DNA of 52,182 bases from Chitinophagaceae bacterium (GCA_004173355.1 SEAD01000017.1:1-52182); one strand, 5' to 3'. Shown: positions 43,110-52,182, numbered from the stretch's first letter. Numbers and translations are program-made. The notes: generated by a model from the sequence alone, not told the origin.

Positions 43110-46100
43110 ATGTTTTCCAGAACTTACCTGCACTGCTTCACAGCAATCGTTTTGTTGTGTTGTGCCTGCACCGTGCTGCAAGCACAGTCCGTCAAAAACC
43201 CGCCGAATGAGATCCGCGAAAACCGGCAGCTGCTGGAGAAAAGCGCTTCTGCCGCAGGTTTGAAGAAAAGCGATATCCCCGATGCGATCATCAACGACCT
43301 CTATACAGATGCCGTTACAGGTATCACCTACCTGTATGTGCAGCAGGGTTACCAGGGCATCAGGGTGCATAATTCCATTGTGTCGATAGCGATGAAACAT
43401 GGCGTGCTGGTTTCCCATTCAGGTGATTTTGTACCGGACCTCAAAGGAAAGATCCGCACGGCAACTGCATCCAGGACCCCGGTGGATGCGGTTCGCGCAG
43501 CCGTGACACATCTGAAACTCAGGGACCGCGGTGATTTTGCCACCACGGAAGACAATTTCTCAAAAACAAAGTCATATAAGGTCAGCCGCTCCGGCATTGC
43601 AAAAACCGATATCGTCACCACCCTTGTTTACCTTCCGTCTGCCGACAAAAAATCGGTCCGGCTGGTCTGGAATGTAAACATCGATGTGGAGGGATCTGAT
43701 GACTGGTGGAACGTTCGCATTGATGCATCCAGCGGTGAGTTTGTGGAAAAAGACAACCAGACGGTATACGAACACCAGGCTGATGGACACGACCATGATA
43801 ATTCCTTACCGCCATCTGCTGAAACACCCAATCATGCTATACCTGGTGGGTATCCTGCCCCGCAGCCTCCAACCGGCGAGGCCCCGCCGAATGTGACCAG
43901 TGCCACCTACCGGGTGGTCCCGTTTCCATTTGAAAGTCCCCTGGCCTCGGGATTTGTAAACAGCACCAATCCCTGGTCGCTCGCAGGTGCGGGCAATAAT
44001 GCCACCACACATGGCTGGCATTTCGATGGTACAAACAACTATACTGTTACACGGGGCAATAACGTTTTCGCATTTCTCGACCGGGCCAATGATAACAACC
44101 CCAACCCGACCAATAACTGGCCCGACACTTCCACTACCGCTGCGCCATCCCTCAGTTTCCAGAATGTGTTCCAGCCCACACTGCAGCCCAGCCTGGATGG
44201 GAGTTCTAAAAAAGCCGCACTGACCAACCTGTTTTACTGGACCAATCTCTCCCATGATATCACCTACCAGTATGGATTTACGGAGCAGGCAGGGAATTTC
44301 CAGGCCGACAATATCGGAAGGGGTGGTATACAGAATGATTATGTAATGGCCAACGCCCAGGATAATGCCGGATACAATAATGCCAATTTCGGAACGGGTG
44401 CGGATGGCAGTGTCGGCCGTATGCAGATGTACCTGTGGAGCGGACCACTGACATTAAACATGACGGCCCCTGTAAGCATGACCAACGTGGCCGCATTGCA
44501 GAATAGTTTCGGCTCGCCCAACAAACTGGTGGAAGTCGGCCCGTTATCCGGCCAGGTGGTGCAGTATGATTCCGTAGCACCCTATATCAATGGCTGCCTT
44601 GCCTCACGTGATCCGGCAAGGATCGCTGGTAAAATAGTCCTGATTACCGCAGCAGGATGCAGTACCTATCTCCAGAAAATTAAAAATGCGCAGAATGCAG
44701 GTGCCATCGGGGTATTGATTTACCATTCCTTCCTCGTGGGTATGAGTGGTGATGATCCCACCGTGGTTATCCCTGTGCTTGCCGTCACCAACACCTTTGC
44801 CAACACAATCATTTCCTATACCAGCCAGGGCATACCCGTCACCGTCTATATGAATGAAGGCATCCGTAAAGACGGCGACTTCGATAACAGCATTATCGTA
44901 CATGAATTTGGCCATGGTGTATCGACCCGCCTCACTGGCGGTCCGTCAACCGGAAGCTGCCTCTTTAACGTAGAGCAGGCGGGTGAAGGCTGGAGCGATT
45001 ACCTCGCGCTCATGACCACCACTGACTGGGCCAATACCCCGTTAACCGCTGGTGCCAATCCACGTACAATCGGCAACTATGCACTGGACCAGGCCAGCAA
45101 TGGTCCCGGTATCCGGCGTTATCCTTATTCCACCAACATGGGTGTGAACCCGCTGACCTACGCGAGTATGGTGAGCAACCAGCAGGTACATGCCATCGGG
45201 GAAATCTGGTGCTCCGCGGTCTGGGACATGACCTGGAATATCATCCAGCAGACAAACCTGATTGAACCCGACATCTATAATGCAGCCAGCGCACGGGGCA
45301 ATACCATTGCGATGAACCTCGTGATGACGGCGCTGAAACTGCAGCCATGCAGTCCGGGCTTCCTCGATTCCCGCGATGCAATCCTTCGCGCAGATTCCAT
45401 ACTCTATAATTACGAACACAAGTGTGCGATCTGGAATGCATTTGCCCGAAGGGGCATGGGATACAGCGCAAGACAGGGATCATCAAACAACACTGCCGAC
45501 CAGACCGCAGCCTATGATGTGCCTACCGGTCTCCGGATGGTTGGCGCCAATAATGTGTTACAGTTTCCGTTATCTGCCCAGCCCACGATCAGGCATACCG
45601 TTTCCTGTGATTGCGCAGCGCTGGCCAACCAGGTAATCAGGGATACATTGCCGGCCGGACTGACCTTTGTCAGCAGTATACCGGCAGGTGCCACCGTGAG
45701 CGGCAACGTGGTCAGCTTCCCGGCAACCTCTTTTGCAGCGAACGAAACCAAAACATTCTCCCTCCGGGTGGAAACAGCTGCTATTGGTTGTGCCCCGGTT
45801 GAGCAGATCAACGACAACCGCGATGGCAGTACAACGGGTAACCTTGTATCAAACAGCCCCACCGGCTGGGTGAGCAGTACCGCATTTTCAAAAAGTCCGG
45901 CCAATTCATGGTACAGCCATTCCGATGAATTTACCGCCCAGTATACATTGACCTCACCACTGCTTACACCAGCAGCAGGCAGCAACCTGAATATATTCTC
46001 CTTCTGGCATTATTACAATACAGAAACCCAGTACGACGGAGGCGTGGTGGAGTATTCAGTCAATGGCAGCACCTGGCTGGACGCAGCGCCTTTCTTTGTC

Positions 46101-46916
46101 ACCGGCAAATACCCCGCGGGCCTGATAAATGGTACCGGTCGCCCCGGGTTCTCCGGCACCAACAGTTTCTTTGAAAAGGTGGTGGTCGACCTCAGTTCAC
46201 TGGGTTCCACCCCGGTGCAGCTCCGGTTCCGGTCGATCTCCGATGAAAGCAGTTCGGTGGATGGATGGTATGTGGATGATATATTGAAAGCAGACGGATG
46301 TGGCGGGATCCTGAAAAGCGGGTTGTACGACGCGTCGGGCAATCTTTTACAAAGCAGCGCTACGCCCGTATTCCTGAATCCGGGAGCTGTATTACCTGTT
46401 ACCTGGGTAGACTTCACAGCCATCGGACAGGACAAAGTGGTGCAACTGCAATGGAAGGTCACCAACGAAGTGAACGTAAGTCACTATGAAGTTGAACACA
46501 GTGCGACCGGAAGGAATTTCGTGAAGCTGTCTGACATACCGGTGAGCAGTTCCAACTCTTCGGATAAAACCTATAGCCAGGTTGACCGCACACCTGTTGC
46601 AGGGAATAATTATTACCGCATCAGGCAGGTAGACATCGATGGCAACAGCAGTTATACCGGCGTCAGGCTGGTAAGGATGGAGCAGGCAGGTGATATCAGT
46701 GTATGGCCAAATCCGGTGCAGTCCGTTACGCGTATCCAGTCGCCGTCCGTCATCAAATCCATCCAGGTGTACAACGCGGCAGGCAAGGTGATCCTGAATG
46801 CAAATCCTTCGGTGAAAACATACAATATCAATCTCGCGAAATTCCCGGCCGGGGTTTATTCCGTGAGGATTGAAACAGCCGATAAAGTGGTAACACAAAA
46901 ACTCGTGAAACAATAG
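43110..46916 (+). CDS. M36 (fungalysin) metalloprotease secreted by the type IX system
   Basis: Secreted zinc endopeptidase of 1268 residues. Order of parts: signal peptide (to about 26), an FTP/PepSY-type propeptide (to about 210), the M36 catalytic domain with a PA domain inserted near 505-575 (GKIVLITAAGCSTYLQ), zinc site HEFGH at 598-602 and third ligand Glu626 in EQAGEGWSDY, then a DUF11-like beta domain, a jelly-roll domain, a fibronectin-like linker (VDFTAIGQDKVVQLQWKV) and a T9SS type A sorting tail beginning VWPNPVQS and ending VVTQKLVKQ. The tail predicts passage across the outer membrane by PorV/PorU-type machinery and release or attachment to A-LPS. It likely degrades extracellular protein. 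It is a single gene with its own terminator. Confidence 0.95.
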   Translation: MFSRTYLHCFTAIVLLCCACTVLQAQSVKNPPNEIRENRQLLEKSASAAGLKKSDIPDAIINDLYTDAVTGITYLYVQQGYQGIRVHNSIVSIAMKHGVLVSHSGDFVPDLKGKIRTATASRTPVDAVRAAVTHLKLRDRGDFATTEDNFSKTKSYKVSRSGIAKTDIVTTLVYLPSADKKSVRLVWNVNIDVEGSDDWWNVRIDASSGEFVEKDNQTVYEHQADGHDHDNSLPPSAETPNHAIPGGYPAPQPPTGEAPPNVTSATYRVVPFPFESPLASGFVNSTNPWSLAGAGNNATTHGWHFDGTNNYTVTRGNNVFAFLDRANDNNPNPTNNWPDTSTTAAPSLSFQNVFQPTLQPSLDGSSKKAALTNLFYWTNLSHDITYQYGFTEQAGNFQADNIGRGGIQNDYVMANAQDNAGYNNANFGTGADGSVGRMQMYLWSGPLTLNMTAPVSMTNVAALQNSFGSPNKLVEVGPLSGQVVQYDSVAPYINGCLASRDPARIAGKIVLITAAGCSTYLQKIKNAQNAGAIGVLIYHSFLVGMSGDDPTVVIPVLAVTNTFANTIISYTSQGIPVTVYMNEGIRKDGDFDNSIIVHEFGHGVSTRLTGGPSTGSCLFNVEQAGEGWSDYLALMTTTDWANTPLTAGANPRTIGNYALDQASNGPGIRRYPYSTNMGVNPLTYASMVSNQQVHAIGEIWCSAVWDMTWNIIQQTNLIEPDIYNAASARGNTIAMNLVMTALKLQPCSPGFLDSRDAILRADSILYNYEHKCAIWNAFARRGMGYSARQGSSNNTADQTAAYDVPTGLRMVGANNVLQFPLSAQPTIRHTVSCDCAALANQVIRDTLPAGLTFVSSIPAGATVSGNVVSFPATSFAANETKTFSLRVETAAIGCAPVEQINDNRDGSTTGNLVSNSPTGWVSSTAFSKSPANSWYSHSDEFTAQYTLTSPLLTPAAGSNLNIFSFWHYYNTETQYDGGVVEYSVNGSTWLDAAPFFVTGKYPAGLINGTGRPGFSGTNSFFEKVVVDLSSLGSTPVQLRFRSISDESSSVDGWYVDDILKADGCGGILKSGLYDASGNLLQSSATPVFLNPGAVLPVTWVDFTAIGQDKVVQLQWKVTNEVNVSHYEVEHSATGRNFVKLSDIPVSSSNSSDKTYSQVDRTPVAGNNYYRIRQVDIDGNSSYTGVRLVRMEQAGDISVWPNPVQSVTRIQSPSVIKSIQVYNAAGKVILNANPSVKTYNINLAKFPAGVYSVRIETADKVVTQKLVKQ

Positions 46917-46939
46917 TTCAGGTTAATGGTTTTTCCCTT

Positions 46940-46978
46940 AAGGGCAGTCATTGCGGATCCGCAGTGATTGCCCTTTTT
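46940..46978 (+). terminator. Intrinsic terminator after the M36 protease gene
   Basis: Arms AAGGGCAGTCATTGCGGA and TCCGCAGTGATTGCCCTT pair over 18 positions with two G-T wobbles and are followed by a short T-run. It begins 23 bases after the protease stop and reaches the stop of the convergent receptor gene. Confidence 0.85.
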
Positions 46979-49262
46979 ATTTCTCTTTGATCCGTTCCAT
47001 TTCTTCCGCTGAGGCAGTTGTCCTGTTGCGTTGGCGGTAGGATGTTTTCCCGAATTTCCAGGACAGCTGGATCCGGAATGCCCTGCTCTCCCACTTGCGC
47101 AGGTAGACGAACCGTACATCCGCGAAATCCACTTTCTGGCGCCAGCGCTGGGTATTGAACAGGTCCAGCCCCGAAAGCTGGATCGTCAGTTTCTTTTTCG
47201 CCAGCGTTTTGCCGATACCCAGGTCCACACTACCCAGCGCACTGGTGTTATAAATACCATCCCGTGTTGCGAGGTTACCCCAGGAGCTTAGCTGGAATTT
47301 CCAGTCCCTGCCCGTTGTGAAAGTATTGCTGGCATACCAGCCCATACCGGTGGTGGAAATATCAATCCTGCCGGCCGTCACGGCTGCATCATACTTCCGG
47401 AAAAACGGGGAGAGGTTGGCGTATATATTCCACCAGGAAAATAACTGCCGGTTATAACTGAGGTTGGCATAGAGCTGGTTTGCCGTTCCGATATTGTAAT
47501 CCGATTCCGTAGTGATATCACCTGACTGTGTGCTGATACTTTCCATAAGGTTGGTGGTCCTGCTCACACCGGCCGTGATAGTAAAGGATGATCCCGGTGC
47601 CACTGTTAGTTCCACCCGCTGGCTGAATTCAGGTTGCAGGTATGGATTGCCCGACTCCCTGGTGTAGTTGTCAAATATGTACTGGAACGGGTTCAGGTCC
47701 TGGTAGGTTGGCCGGTTTAACCGCCTGCTGTAACTCAGTCCAACCGATTTATTGTCGCTGATCCGGTACCTTATAAATACCGTTGGGAAAAGATTGAAAT
47801 ACGAGCTGTCGGGATAGTTGAGGCGATTGTTATCCAGGTCAACACTCCTGCCGCGTATCGTGGTATGTTCCCCACGCAGGCCAGCCTGGTATTCCCATTT
47901 GCCGATACTGAACGAGGCGCTGAAGTACGCAGCCAGCATGGTTTCCCGGTAATGGAAATTATTGGACCGGCCCGTATCGGTGACCATCTGGTTATCGCGG
48001 AACAGGGAGGCAGCGAGGTCATTGACGGTGCGGGTGGAGTTCCATTTGATGCCGCTTTCAACCGAAATTCCGGGGTTTTTGATTTTTGTGGAATAGTCTG
48101 CCTTTATTGAATAGACATTGATCCGGGTACGCACCCGCTGGTCGTTTGCCGTAAAACCATATTTGCTGCCGCCTGCATCCAGCAGGTTGGTACTGACAAG
48201 GGAAGAATTGTTATTCCGGAAAAAAATATTGTCCGCATCAATATTGAGCACGGTGCCCAATGTATCCTCGTATTTATAATTGAGATTATAATTGAACCGG
48301 TCATTCCCCGTGAGGTTATCATTGATGGTCTGCAGTGATGAATCGGTCTGCCCGGCACTGCCGATCAGTGTCACTCCCGGGGTAAACATCGGATTCCGGT
48401 AGTGATTGATTTTTGCGATTGCTCCGAAACTATGTCTGGCAGAAACAAACCAGTCAGCCGAGACCTGTGCATTGTAACTTTCCGAGCCATCCTGGTCGGT
48501 GGTATTGTTGGTAAAAATTTTCGGATCGGACTGGCTGCCCACCTTCCGGGTGATATTCCCGTTGGTGAACTGATGGGCCCTGCCTGCACCACCTGCAAGA
48601 TTGAAGTTCCACCTGCCATTCCGGATATTGAACAGGCCGGTCAGGTTTTGCCGCGAATGCACACTCTGGGTCCAGCCGGCTCCGAGACTTCCATTGAAAC
48701 CCTGGACAGTGACACGTTTCATCCGGATATTGATGATCCCGGCATTACCCTGTGCATCATACCTGGCAGAAGGATTACTGATGATCTCGATCCGGTCGAC
48801 CTGCGCGGCGGGTATTGAACGCAGGTAATTGACCAGGTCTTTCCCCGCCAGCTGCACCGGCCGGCCATCCACCAGGATGGTCACGCCCGATTTACCGGAC
48901 ATATTGATCGTTTCCTCGTTGCTCACTGCCACACCGGGCGCCTTCTGGATAATCTCCAGCAGGTTGCCCCCGGCATTGGCCAGGTCACCGGATACATTCA
49001 GCACCAGCTTGTCCAGCGCCATTTCGATCGCGGGTTTACGTGTGCTGATGATCACTTCCGATAAGTTTTTTTCCCTGTTGAAATCCGCAGTATCCCTGGC
49101 ATTGACAGGTTTAGCGGGCGGCGTGGTATCACTGGCGGGAATGGTATCGCTGGCGGCTTTGCCGGACCAATCCGCATTGGTACCAATCGTTGAAGCGGGA
49201 TGCCGGGCGAAAGCGGTTGAGAATTGGAATGACAGGAGCAGCAGGCAGGAATGATGTCTCAT
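46977..49262 (-). CDS. TonB-dependent receptor-like outer-membrane beta-barrel protein
   Basis: 761 residues: signal peptide, a short linker rich in Asp, Thr and Pro, a plug-like domain (LSEVIISTRKPAIEMALDKL; KSGVTILVDGRPVQLAGKDL; VDRIEIISNPSARYDAQG), then the OMP_b-brl_3 type barrel ending with aromatic residues and a Lys/Arg-rich tail. Most members of this family have a carboxypeptidase-regulatory-like domain before the plug; here only about 65 residues of linker are present. No SusD partner is adjacent, so this is not a PUL transporter. The substrate is unknown; peptide or metal-complex uptake or signalling is possible. Confidence 0.9.
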   Translation of the reverse strand: MRHHSCLLLLSFQFSTAFARHPASTIGTNADWSGKAASDTIPASDTTPPAKPVNARDTADFNREKNLSEVIISTRKPAIEMALDKLVLNVSGDLANAGGNLLEIIQKAPGVAVSNEETINMSGKSGVTILVDGRPVQLAGKDLVNYLRSIPAAQVDRIEIISNPSARYDAQGNAGIINIRMKRVTVQGFNGSLGAGWTQSVHSRQNLTGLFNIRNGRWNFNLAGGAGRAHQFTNGNITRKVGSQSDPKIFTNNTTDQDGSESYNAQVSADWFVSARHSFGAIAKINHYRNPMFTPGVTLIGSAGQTDSSLQTINDNLTGNDRFNYNLNYKYEDTLGTVLNIDADNIFFRNNNSSLVSTNLLDAGGSKYGFTANDQRVRTRINVYSIKADYSTKIKNPGISVESGIKWNSTRTVNDLAASLFRDNQMVTDTGRSNNFHYRETMLAAYFSASFSIGKWEYQAGLRGEHTTIRGRSVDLDNNRLNYPDSSYFNLFPTVFIRYRISDNKSVGLSYSRRLNRPTYQDLNPFQYIFDNYTRESGNPYLQPEFSQRVELTVAPGSSFTITAGVSRTTNLMESISTQSGDITTESDYNIGTANQLYANLSYNRQLFSWWNIYANLSPFFRKYDAAVTAGRIDISTTGMGWYASNTFTTGRDWKFQLSSWGNLATRDGIYNTSALGSVDLGIGKTLAKKKLTIQLSGLDLFNTQRWRQKVDFADVRFVYLRKWESRAFRIQLSWKFGKTSYRQRNRTTASAEEMERIKEK

Positions 49263-49316
49263 ACAAATGGTTATCCCTCAAAATTGGCGCAACCGGCTTG
49301 ACGGGTCGCTGCAATT

Positions 49317-49359
49317 CATGATCCGGGACCAATCCCGACGACTCAGATCATGTTTTTTT
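49317..49359 (+). terminator. Orphan terminator-like hairpin on the plus strand
   Basis: CATGATC pairs with GATCATG, enclosing an inner CGGGA/TCCCG stem with loop CCAA and an eight-base bulge, and is followed by seven T. The genes on either side are both on the minus strand, so no annotated plus-strand transcript ends here. It may end a small RNA, stop antisense transcription into the araC-type gene, or be a protein-binding palindrome. Confidence 0.5.
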
Positions 49360-49393
49360 AAGTGGATACTTTTTTGAGACTATGGGAAAATGT

Positions 49394-50644
49394 TCAGGCC
49401 GCGCCGGCGAGGTAATCCTTTGGCGACTTCCCGGTGGCTTTTTTAAATGCGCGGTTGAAAGTCGCTTTTGAATTAAACCCGGCATCATAGGCGATGCCAA
49501 GAAGGGTCTGGGTCTTGTGTCCACCGGCGTCGAGTGCAGCGATGACGGCATCGATCCGGTGTTTGTTGACCAGGTCGTTGAAGTTCATCCCGAAACCCTG
49601 GTTCACGGCTTTTGACACCATGGAGATATTTGAATTCAGTTTGCGGGCCAGGACAGCCAGGGACAACTCCGGATTCCGGAAAACCTGCTCTCCTGCCAGC
49701 AGATCAGCGATACGTCCTTTCAGTTCAGCAGTAGCCGGCGCTACCTGGGCAGATGCGGGTGTGCCGGTTTCAAATCCGATGAGCAGATCGGGCAAACGAG
49801 GTACCAGACCGGTATCGGGTGGCGCAGCTTCCCCTTCGGACCCGGTATCGGGAACATTCAGCAGGAAAACGGGCTTGTAATGAACCAGCCGCGTAGCGAA
49901 CGAAATACCTGACTCGATGGAATTGGCATATCCGGTAATGGCGATGTAGTAAAAAATAATTGCGAATACGAGATAGTACCACCAGGTGGACCAGTAATCC
50001 AGGTCTGTAAAAAATCCGGCGACAAAAAATACAATGCGTATCACCAGCATGACAAGGAATGCCAGCAGGAAATTGCGGATCCAGCGGAATACAAAATTGT
50101 CTGCATTGCTGGTGACCTGCACGATGAATGTACGGAACAGCTGGTAATAACGGAGGGAAGCTACGAGGTAACAGAGCATAGACGCAACGCCCGTCAGCTG
50201 GTACCATGTTTCAAAATCCGGGTCCTCTCCTTCTGCAAGGAAGTAATAATCGTCCAGCACAACCTGATCGGTAATAACCACCGCCAGGGACCAGGCGAGG
50301 TATACAAGTCCCGGCACCAGGTGCACCAGTGATTTCCGGGTAAACCGGAATGCCGGGTTTAGTAAAGCCTGGATATAAAAAAAGATGACTGGTCCAATAA
50401 AATACAATTGCTGGAATGGTATATAAAAAAGAAGATCACGATAGGGTTGGGTATCATACCAGCCTGCAAACCCAAGCATCCACGGACTGATGTACAGCAC
50501 ACAGAGGAGCAGGAACACCGCCAGCCACTTATCCGACCTGCTTTCGTTTACCGCTCCCTTCCTGAACAGCAGGAAAGCGTACACCAGCGCGTGTACAAAA
50601 AATATAAGCAGGATCGAACTGTACCGGTTGAACTGGAAAAACAT
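49394..50644 (-). CDS. AraC-family regulator with N-terminal membrane domain
   Basis: 416 residues. The first ~250 hold about seven hydrophobic helices (e.g. SSILLIFFVHALVYAFLLF, WLAVFLLLCVLYI, LLAFLVMLVIRIVFFVAGFF), the C-terminal ~100 an AraC HTH domain (LSLAVLARKLNSNISMVSKAV, TLLGIAYDAGFNSKATFNRA, family ending GKSPKDYL). A Thr/Ala/Pro-rich linker joins them. This makes a membrane-embedded regulator with the DNA-binding part in the cytoplasm, a design frequent in Bacteroidota. The divergent neighbour is an ECF sigma factor; the TonB-dependent receptor on the same strand follows 131 bases downstream and may be a target. Confidence 0.93.
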   Translation of the reverse strand: MFFQFNRYSSILLIFFVHALVYAFLLFRKGAVNESRSDKWLAVFLLLCVLYISPWMLGFAGWYDTQPYRDLLFYIPFQQLYFIGPVIFFYIQALLNPAFRFTRKSLVHLVPGLVYLAWSLAVVITDQVVLDDYYFLAEGEDPDFETWYQLTGVASMLCYLVASLRYYQLFRTFIVQVTSNADNFVFRWIRNFLLAFLVMLVIRIVFFVAGFFTDLDYWSTWWYYLVFAIIFYYIAITGYANSIESGISFATRLVHYKPVFLLNVPDTGSEGEAAPPDTGLVPRLPDLLIGFETGTPASAQVAPATAELKGRIADLLAGEQVFRNPELSLAVLARKLNSNISMVSKAVNQGFGMNFNDLVNKHRIDAVIAALDAGGHKTQTLLGIAYDAGFNSKATFNRAFKKATGKSPKDYLAGAA

Positions 50645-50775
50645 TCACCAACTTTACGAAGTTTTTCCCGGATAAACACCATCGTGAAAGAAATCAGCCA
50701 AAGTGTAAGTTTCGGCCGGTTTCCGCAACTAACCAGAAAACACAATTATGCGTCACACCAGAATAAACCTGACCT

Positions 50776-51252
50776 ATGGATGAAAAGCAATTTCTGGAGC
50801 TTATCAGCCAGCACCAGGGGATTATACATAAGATATGCAGGGTCCACCGCGATTCAAGGGAGGAGCGGGAGGACCTGTTCCAGGAAATTGTCTACCAGCT
50901 ATGGAAGTCCGCCCCGTCATTTGAAAGCAGGTCAGCGTTCAGTACATGGCTGTACAGGGTTTCCCTTACCACGGCAATTGCAGTGTTCCGGAAAAAAAGA
51001 CCGGAGATAATTTATACCCCGGTATTACCCGAAAGGCTGGAACTCCCGACCGAACCCAGCGAACAGGGCGAACTCCTGTTACAGGTCCTGAAGACGCTGA
51101 ATGATGCAGACAAGGCAATTATTACCCTTCACCTGGAAGCACTCAGTTACCAGGAGATTGCAGAAATCACCGGGATCAGCGAATCCAATGTAGGTGTCAG
51201 GCTGAACCGGATAAAAAAGAAAATCCAGCAACAACTAAAATTAAAACAATGA
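50776..51252 (+). CDS. ECF-type RNA polymerase sigma factor
   Basis: 158 residues with sigma region 2 (EEREDLFQEIVYQLWKSAP, STWLYRVSLTTAIAVFRKK) and region 4 (ADKAIITLHLEALSYQEIA, ISESNVGVRLNRIKKKIQ). This is the small cytoplasmic ECF class. Its stop overlaps the next start as ATGA, so the membrane protein that follows is its likely partner. The ATG at 50776 is the only reasonable start. Its regulon is unknown. Confidence 0.94.
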   Translation: MDEKQFLELISQHQGIIHKICRVHRDSREEREDLFQEIVYQLWKSAPSFESRSAFSTWLYRVSLTTAIAVFRKKRPEIIYTPVLPERLELPTEPSEQGELLLQVLKTLNDADKAIITLHLEALSYQEIAEITGISESNVGVRLNRIKKKIQQQLKLKQ

Positions 51253-51797
51253 ATGACGATTTTTTAAAAACAGCATGGGAAGGGATCAGCCCTGACCAGG
51301 AGAACAAAAAAGATGTGAAGGCAGTATGGAATAAAGGGGGAGCACCCGTGTTGCGCACCATCCGGAAACAATTGGTAATTGAACTGCTTGCATTCATCGT
51401 GTTCCTGTTTGTCTACTACGATTTCTTTGACGGCGACCGTAAACCTTTTTATATAAATGTGCTACTGGTGGTTGCTGTGCTTTTCACCATTGCAAATAAT
51501 ATCAATGGTTACCTGCTGGCCGGGATGCGCCTGGACGGAGACAGCATCAGGCACTCGCTCCTCACCCGTTTGAAAAAAATCCGGGTCTTTGCAACGCTGT
51601 CGATACTGTTCCGTGTTGTTGCCGCAGCCTGCCTGCTGGTATTTTTTACATCGGTTATCCGGTTCACAAATTATAAGTACTGGCTGCTTGCGGGCCTGGT
51701 CCTTGTATTTGCGATACAACTATCCCTGCTCTTTTTCCTTTGGAGGAAAAGGATTGTTGAATTAAAGCGGGTGATCGAAAATTTTCAACCCGAATAA
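51249..51797 (+). CDS. Four-helix membrane protein, putative anti-sigma factor
   Basis: 182 residues: a charged cytoplasmic N-terminus of about 45 residues (DDFLKTAWEGISPDQENKKD), then four hydrophobic segments (about 46-60, 70-90, 115-137, 142-165) and a basic-acidic tail. No zinc anti-sigma motif (HxxxCxxC) is present. The start overlaps the ECF sigma gene, which is typical of sigma/anti-sigma pairs, so an anti-sigma role is inferred from position only. I do not recognise the family otherwise. Confidence 0.85.
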   Translation: MNDDFLKTAWEGISPDQENKKDVKAVWNKGGAPVLRTIRKQLVIELLAFIVFLFVYYDFFDGDRKPFYINVLLVVAVLFTIANNINGYLLAGMRLDGDSIRHSLLTRLKKIRVFATLSILFRVVAAACLLVFFTSVIRFTNYKYWLLAGLVLVFAIQLSLLFFLWRKRIVELKRVIENFQPE

Positions 51798-51809
51798 CAC
51801 CGTTGCATT

Positions 51810-52058
51810 TCACTTCAACAGATGTTCGATCGAAATATTTTCGAGATAAGGACTCAGGTGCCGTGTATCATTAAACACACGGTACTCCTGGAATTCAGGA
51901 TTCCGTTCGGTGTAAAATGTTTCGACGTAGTAATCGGGAAACTGGTAAAGGAAAGCTAAACGATCCGGGAGCCGGCGTCTGGCAACGGCTATACCCTGGG
52001 TCAACACTGTGGCTCTTTTCTGGTCATCACTCAATCCGATAAATTCTGATAGTTTCAT
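51810..52058 (-). CDS. Hypothetical small protein
   Basis: 82 residues from the ATG at 52058 (MKLSEFIGLSDDQK...); an upstream ATG at 52094 would add a hydrophobic dozen residues that does not look like part of the protein. It is soluble and compact with many Tyr and Phe (FLYQFPDYYVETFYTER), and no motif I recognise. It converges on the anti-sigma-like gene, 12 bases apart, with no terminator seen. The remaining bases to 52182 show only a short purine-rich repeat (GGAGGCAGAGGCAGGG). Confidence 0.75.
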   Translation of the reverse strand: MKLSEFIGLSDDQKRATVLTQGIAVARRRLPDRLAFLYQFPDYYVETFYTERNPEFQEYRVFNDTRHLSPYLENISIEHLLK

Positions 52059-52182
52059 AAATGCGGTGTTTTTTATAAAAAAAAGCAGATACAAAACGCG
52101 TTGCGGCTGTTAAACCGGCAACTATATCAATGAACTACGAAGGAGAGGCGGAGGCAGAGGCAGGGAGAAAATGCAGTTACAC

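Noticed and set aside
52130-52170. Purine-rich GGAGGCAGAGGC repeat at the right end as a tandem repeat locus
   Set aside because: Only about three imperfect units are visible and the window ends there, so nothing can be concluded.

Overview
The window is a gene-dense stretch of a Bacteroidota chromosome, most likely from the Chitinophagaceae or a close relative. Evidence is the SusC/SusD pair, FucP-type sugar transporter, the NagB-LmbE fusion, LytS/LytTR two-component pairs, type IX secretion (T9SS) sorting tails, TAnnTTTG promoter boxes, roughly balanced GC, and little Shine-Dalgarno signal. The family-level placement is an inference from gene style only. I see no rRNA, tRNA, CRISPR array, insertion sequence or phage gene.

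Region 1 (1-26769) is a complete-looking polysaccharide utilisation locus (PUL). Read on the minus strand from 25556 downwards it runs SusC, SusD, a large FG-GAP/VCBS lipoprotein, GH2 beta-galactosidase, GH20 beta-hexosaminidase, GH95 alpha-1,2-fucosidase, GH29 alpha-fucosidase, a RhaM-family mutarotase, a GH3 of beta-xylosidase type, GH92 alpha-mannosidase, a FucP/NagP-type MFS importer and, behind its own spacer, NagB-LmbE (cut by the left edge). Most genes overlap or abut. A divergent AraC regulator sits next to susC. The enzyme set would strip fucose, galactose, GlcNAc, mannose and perhaps xylose, which fits complex N-glycans, possibly the plant type. A 17-base pattern (TTTT-N4-AAATCCGAC) occurs twice between susC and araC and once in front of nagB; it is a candidate operator that would join the two ends of the locus into one regulon.

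Region 2 (26771-29584) holds metE (B12-independent methionine synthase) behind a clear cobalamin riboswitch.

Region 3 (29585-36240) is a single-direction run: a TPR sensor kinase, a LytTR regulator, then six small or mid-size exported or odd proteins: a free-standing T9SS-tail-like domain, a bulb-type (mannose-binding) lectin with three intact sugar-binding motifs, a lipoprotein, an HMA-like protein, a chagasin-type cysteine protease inhibitor and, directly after it, a papain-type (C1) protease. The run ends in a strong terminator. The inhibitor-protease pair, and its placement with a lectin behind a two-component system, is the most interesting candidate for an undescribed system here.

Region 4 (36241-42911) has a second kinase/LytTR pair in an operon with a TlpA-like thioredoxin protein, then a divergent membrane flavoreductase (PepSY-type membrane part fused to flavodoxin and FAD/NAD domains). 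Region 5 (43110-52182) has a T9SS-secreted M36 metalloprotease, a TonB-dependent barrel protein, a membrane-bound AraC regulator, an ECF sigma factor with a four-helix membrane partner, and a small unknown protein.
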